From assembly GCF_023347235.1 (NCBI RefSeq), contig NZ_CP094467.1, forward strand, positions 2,418,001 through 2,482,000: 64,000 nt of DNA, written 5' to 3'. Positions within the stretch are counted from its first letter, which is position 1; the number at the start of each line of letters is the position of its first letter. The position numbers and the translations under genes are program-made. The notes below the pieces were generated by a model. The model made no database searches and had not been told where the DNA came from. It worked only from the letters and a program-made list of their open reading frames with translations. The stretch is from Faecalibacterium sp. I4-1-79. GTDB lineage: Bacteria > Bacillota > Clostridia > Oscillospirales > Ruminococcaceae. Shown one piece after another: positions 61,830 through 64,000 of the stretch.

Positions 61830-61866
61830 AAAAGCCGCCGGGCAGTTTTTCTGCACGGCGGCTTCT
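61830..61866 (-). terminator. Terminator of metA
   Basis: On the minus strand AAGCCGCCGTGCAG and CTGCCCGGCGGCTT are followed by TTCTG; it starts about 10 bases after the metA stop. Confidence 0.75.
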
Positions 61867-61874
61867 GATGTTTC

Positions 61875-62813
61875 TTATGCTTCTTCGTGCTTGACCCGCT
61901 GGATCTCCCCCAGGTCGTAGGGGGTGTTCTGGTAGACGTAATAGTTCAGCCAGTTTTCGTACAGCAGGTGGGCGTGGGCGCGCCAGCGGAACAGCGGCGG
62001 CTTTGCGGGGTCGTTGTCCGGGTAGTAGTTGACGGGCACATGGATGGGCAAGCCCTTGGCTACGTCCCGCTTATACTCAGCATCCAGCGTGTACTTATCG
62101 TACTCCGGGTGACCGGTAACAAAGATCTGCCGCCCGTTCTCGGTGCTCATGAGGAAGGGTCCGGCGGCATCGCTCTCGGCCAGAATGCGCAGGGCGGCGC
62201 AGTTGTCCACATCCTCCCGGCAGATGCCAGTGTGGCGGCTGTGGGGAGCGTAGAACACCTCATCAAAGCCGCGCACAAGCGGGTTTGCCGGGCGGATGAC
62301 CCGGTGCTCGAACACGCCGAACATCTTTTCCGGCAGCAGCTGCTTGCGCACGCCGTAGTGGTAGTACAGCCCGGCCTGTGCGCCCCAGCAGACATGGAGG
62401 GTGGAGTAGACGTTCGTTTCGCTGAAGTCCATGATCTCGCACAGCTCGTTCCAGTAGTCCACCTGCTCAAAATCCATGGTCTCCACCGGCGCACCGGTAA
62501 TGATCATGCCGTCGTAGCGGTTGTTCTTCACCTCGTCAAAAGTCTTGTAAAAAGCCTCAAGGTGGGCAGCCGACACATGGGTGGCAGAGTGGCTGGCAGT
62601 TTGCAGCAGAGTCATGTGCACCTGCAGCGGGGTGTTGGCCAGCAGCCGGGCGATCTGGGTCTCGGTGGCGATCTTGGTGGGCATCAGGTTCAGGATCAAA
62701 ATTTCCAGCGGACGGATATGCTGCGCCAGCGCCCGCTCCCGGTGCATGACAAAGACGTTTTCTTCATACAGAGCATCAAAGGCAGGTAAGGTCTTGGGGA
62801 TGATCAGCGGCAT
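61875..62813 (-). CDS. metA: Homoserine O-acetyltransferase (MetA family)
   Basis: A 312-residue MetA-fold enzyme that activates homoserine for methionine synthesis. The catalytic residues fall at the classical positions: Cys142 in HVCWGAQAG, and His235 and Glu237 in VTGHPEYD. Residue 111 in [15 protein letters not shown] is glutamate, which in this family selects acetyl-CoA, whereas glycine selects succinyl-CoA. The next gene on the same strand is an O-acetylhomoserine sulfhydrylase, in keeping with an acetyl product. Confidence 0.94.
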   Translation of the reverse strand: MPLIIPKTLPAFDALYEENVFVMHRERALAQHIRPLEILILNLMPTKIATETQIARLLANTPLQVHMTLLQTASHSATHVSAAHLEAFYKTFDEVKNNRYDGMIITGAPVETMDFEQVDYWNELCEIMDFSETNVYSTLHVCWGAQAGLYYHYGVRKQLLPEKMFGVFEHRVIRPANPLVRGFDEVFYAPHSRHTGICREDVDNCAALRILAESDAAGPFLMSTENGRQIFVTGHPEYDKYTLDAEYKRDVAKGLPIHVPVNYYPDNDPAKPPLFRWRAHAHLLYENWLNYYVYQNTPYDLGEIQRVKHEEA

Positions 62814-62835
62814 AGGGAAGTCGCTCCTTTGCTAG

Positions 62836-62948
62836 ACGATTCAAAAATGGCTCCGCGTTCGCTTTGCCATCTTCAGGGGTATCATGATTTTTGATTTCAC
62901 ATTTGTCGCGGCCTATTGGCCGCGACAAATGTATTTTCACGGGAGGGG
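62836..62948 (+). repeat. Family B palindromic repeat, copy B8
   Basis: It begins ACGATTCAAAAATGGCTCCGC and continues TTCAGGGGTATCATGATTTTTGATTTC. A perfect palindrome follows (ACATTTGTCGCGGCC and its complement, around 62899-62932), then ATTTTCACGGGAGGGG. It fills the gap between metY and metA. Confidence 0.72.
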
Positions 62949-62949
62949 A

Positions 62950-64000
62950 TCATACCTTATCCAGTGCCTGCGCGATATCGGCGATGAGGTCCTCGGCAGA
63001 TTCCAGACCGCAGCTCATGCGCACCAGCTCAGCGGGCACACCGGCGGCAGCCAGCTGCTCGTCGTTCATCTGGCGGTGGGTGCTGGAGGCGGGGTTCAGG
63101 CAGCAGGTACGGGCATCCGCCACATGGGTCTCGATGGCGGCAAGCTTCAGCTCCTTCATAAAGGTGCTGGCGGCCTGACGTCCACCCGCCAGACCAAAGC
63201 TCACGACGCCGCAGCTGCCATTGGGCAGGTACTTCTGCGCCAGTGCATGGTAGGGGCTGCTTTCCAGCCCACAGTAGTTCACATAGGCCACCTTGGGGTG
63301 GTTCTCCAAGAACTGTGCCACTGCCATACCGTTGGCGCAGTGGCGCTGCATCCGAACGTGCAGGCTTTCCAGACCAAGGTTCAGCATATAGGCGTTCATG
63401 GGGGACTGCATGGAGCCGAAGTCCCGCATCAGCTGTGCGGTGGCCTTGGTGATGAAGGCTCCCTCCTTGCCGAAGCGCTCGGCGTAGGTAATGCCGTGGT
63501 AGCTGTCATCCGGGGTGCACAGACCCGGGAACTTGTCGGCGTGCGCCATCCAGTCGAACTTGCCGCCGTCCACGATGGCACCGCCCAACACCGCGCCGTG
63601 ACCGTCCATGTACTTGGTGGTGGAGTGGGTCACGATGTCCGCGCCCCACTCAAAGGGGCGGCAGTTGACCGGCGTGGGGAAGGTGTTGTCCACCATCAGC
63701 GGCACGCCGTGGGCGTGGGCGGCCTTGGCAAACTTTTCAATGTCCAGCACGGTCAGGGCGGGGTTTGCGATGGTCTCGCCGAACACCACCTTGGTATTGG
63801 GCCGGAAGGCGGCGTTCAGCTCCTCCTCGGTGCACAGAGGGTCCACGAAGGTGGCGGTGATGCCCATTTTAGCCATGGTGACCGAGATGAGGTTGAAGGT
63901 GCCGCCGTAGATGGTGCTGGAAGCCACGATGTGGTCCCCTGCCTCGCAGATATTGAACAGCGCAAAGAAGTTTGCGGCCTGTCCGCTGGAGGTGAGCATG
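62950..64000 (-). CDS. metY: O-acetylhomoserine sulfhydrylase, partial (5' end outside window)
   Basis: The last 350 residues or so of a PLP-dependent Cys/Met metabolism enzyme. SSGQAANFFALFNICEAGDHIV begins near the cofactor phosphate site. PLMVDNTFPTPVNCRPFEWGADIVTHSTTKYMDGHG holds the PLP lysine, and STHRQMNDEQL and the C-terminal ESAEDLIADIAQAL are typical. These fit MetY, which makes homocysteine from O-acetylhomoserine and sulfide. The gene runs off the window edge, so the start is not visible. It lies just upstream of metA, separated by repeat B8. Confidence 0.9.
   Translation of the reverse strand, partial: MLTSSGQAANFFALFNICEAGDHIVASSTIYGGTFNLISVTMAKMGITATFVDPLCTEEELNAAFRPNTKVVFGETIANPALTVLDIEKFAKAAHAHGVPLMVDNTFPTPVNCRPFEWGADIVTHSTTKYMDGHGAVLGGAIVDGGKFDWMAHADKFPGLCTPDDSYHGITYAERFGKEGAFITKATAQLMRDFGSMQSPMNAYMLNLGLESLHVRMQRHCANGMAVAQFLENHPKVAYVNYCGLESSPYHALAQKYLPNGSCGVVSFGLAGGRQAASTFMKELKLAAIETHVADARTCCLNPASSTHRQMNDEQLAAAGVPAELVRMSCGLESAEDLIADIAQALDKV

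Overview
The window looks like a chromosomal segment of a G+C-rich, Gram-positive gut anaerobe of the Clostridia, most likely Faecalibacterium or a close relative in the Oscillospiraceae. This is inferred from strong Shine-Dalgarno sites, sortase-anchored pili, a GlpP-type glycerol regulon, modABC with molybdenum cofactor genes and a YdhV-type tungsto/molybdo-oxidoreductase. It is also suggested by a small double-glycine peptide whose leader closely matches, from memory, that of the Faecalibacterium anti-inflammatory protein MAM. No rRNA, CRISPR array, prophage or transposase is visible.

Layout. 1-3.9 kb: a small unknown protein, an AraC regulator, an AAC(3)-family acetyltransferase, a GntR/FCD regulator with a good promoter and a perfect palindromic operator candidate, and tRNA-Gln. 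4.3-5.1 kb: a surface protein with an InlB-type repeat, then the MAM-leader peptide. 5.3-15.6 kb: a SpaA-type pilus operon with a coiled-coil protein, signal peptidase I, a 1814-residue tip/adhesin protein, major pilin, class C sortase and a proline-rich minor pilin. 15.9-22.7 kb: housekeeping genes (pnp, rpsO, a CPBP protease, secA). 22.7-27.9 kb: an M20 amidohydrolase, then glpP and a glycerol-3-phosphate dehydrogenase operon behind a transcription attenuator. 28.0-29.4 kb: a lone PTS EIIBC gene between inverted repeats.

29.5-43.6 kb is almost entirely minus strand and devoted to molybdenum/tungsten enzymology. A flavinylated membrane protein, a Tat-type ferredoxin lipoprotein, an aldehyde:ferredoxin oxidoreductase-family enzyme and YdhW are followed by moeA, mobB, a molybdopterin-binding protein, moaC, moaA, a MOSC-MogA fusion and modABC, with fdhD upstream. 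A long structured leader with a terminator and a Shine-Dalgarno-occluding pseudoknot candidate separates the oxidoreductase genes from moeA. The plausible logic is molybdate uptake, pterin synthesis, metal insertion, then use in one electron-transfer module.

43.7-64 kb: adenine deaminase, an NSS transporter, a DUF1846 protein, a GPH/MFS transporter, the fruR-fruK-fruA operon, a C69 dipeptidase, an orphan substrate-binding lipoprotein divergent from a Crp/Fnr regulator, a GtrB-like glycosyltransferase with a flavin reductase, an A+T-rich acyltransferase gene, and metA with a partial metY.

Scattered between genes are two families of short non-coding, palindromic, MITE-like repeats. Family A is about 160 bp with inverted ends of the type AACCCTCTCAG; it has four full copies and one half. 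Family B starts ACGATTT..AATGGCnTCCGC; it has eight copies or ends, six of them forming inverted pairs. All names rest on reading the translated sequence; no database search was run.
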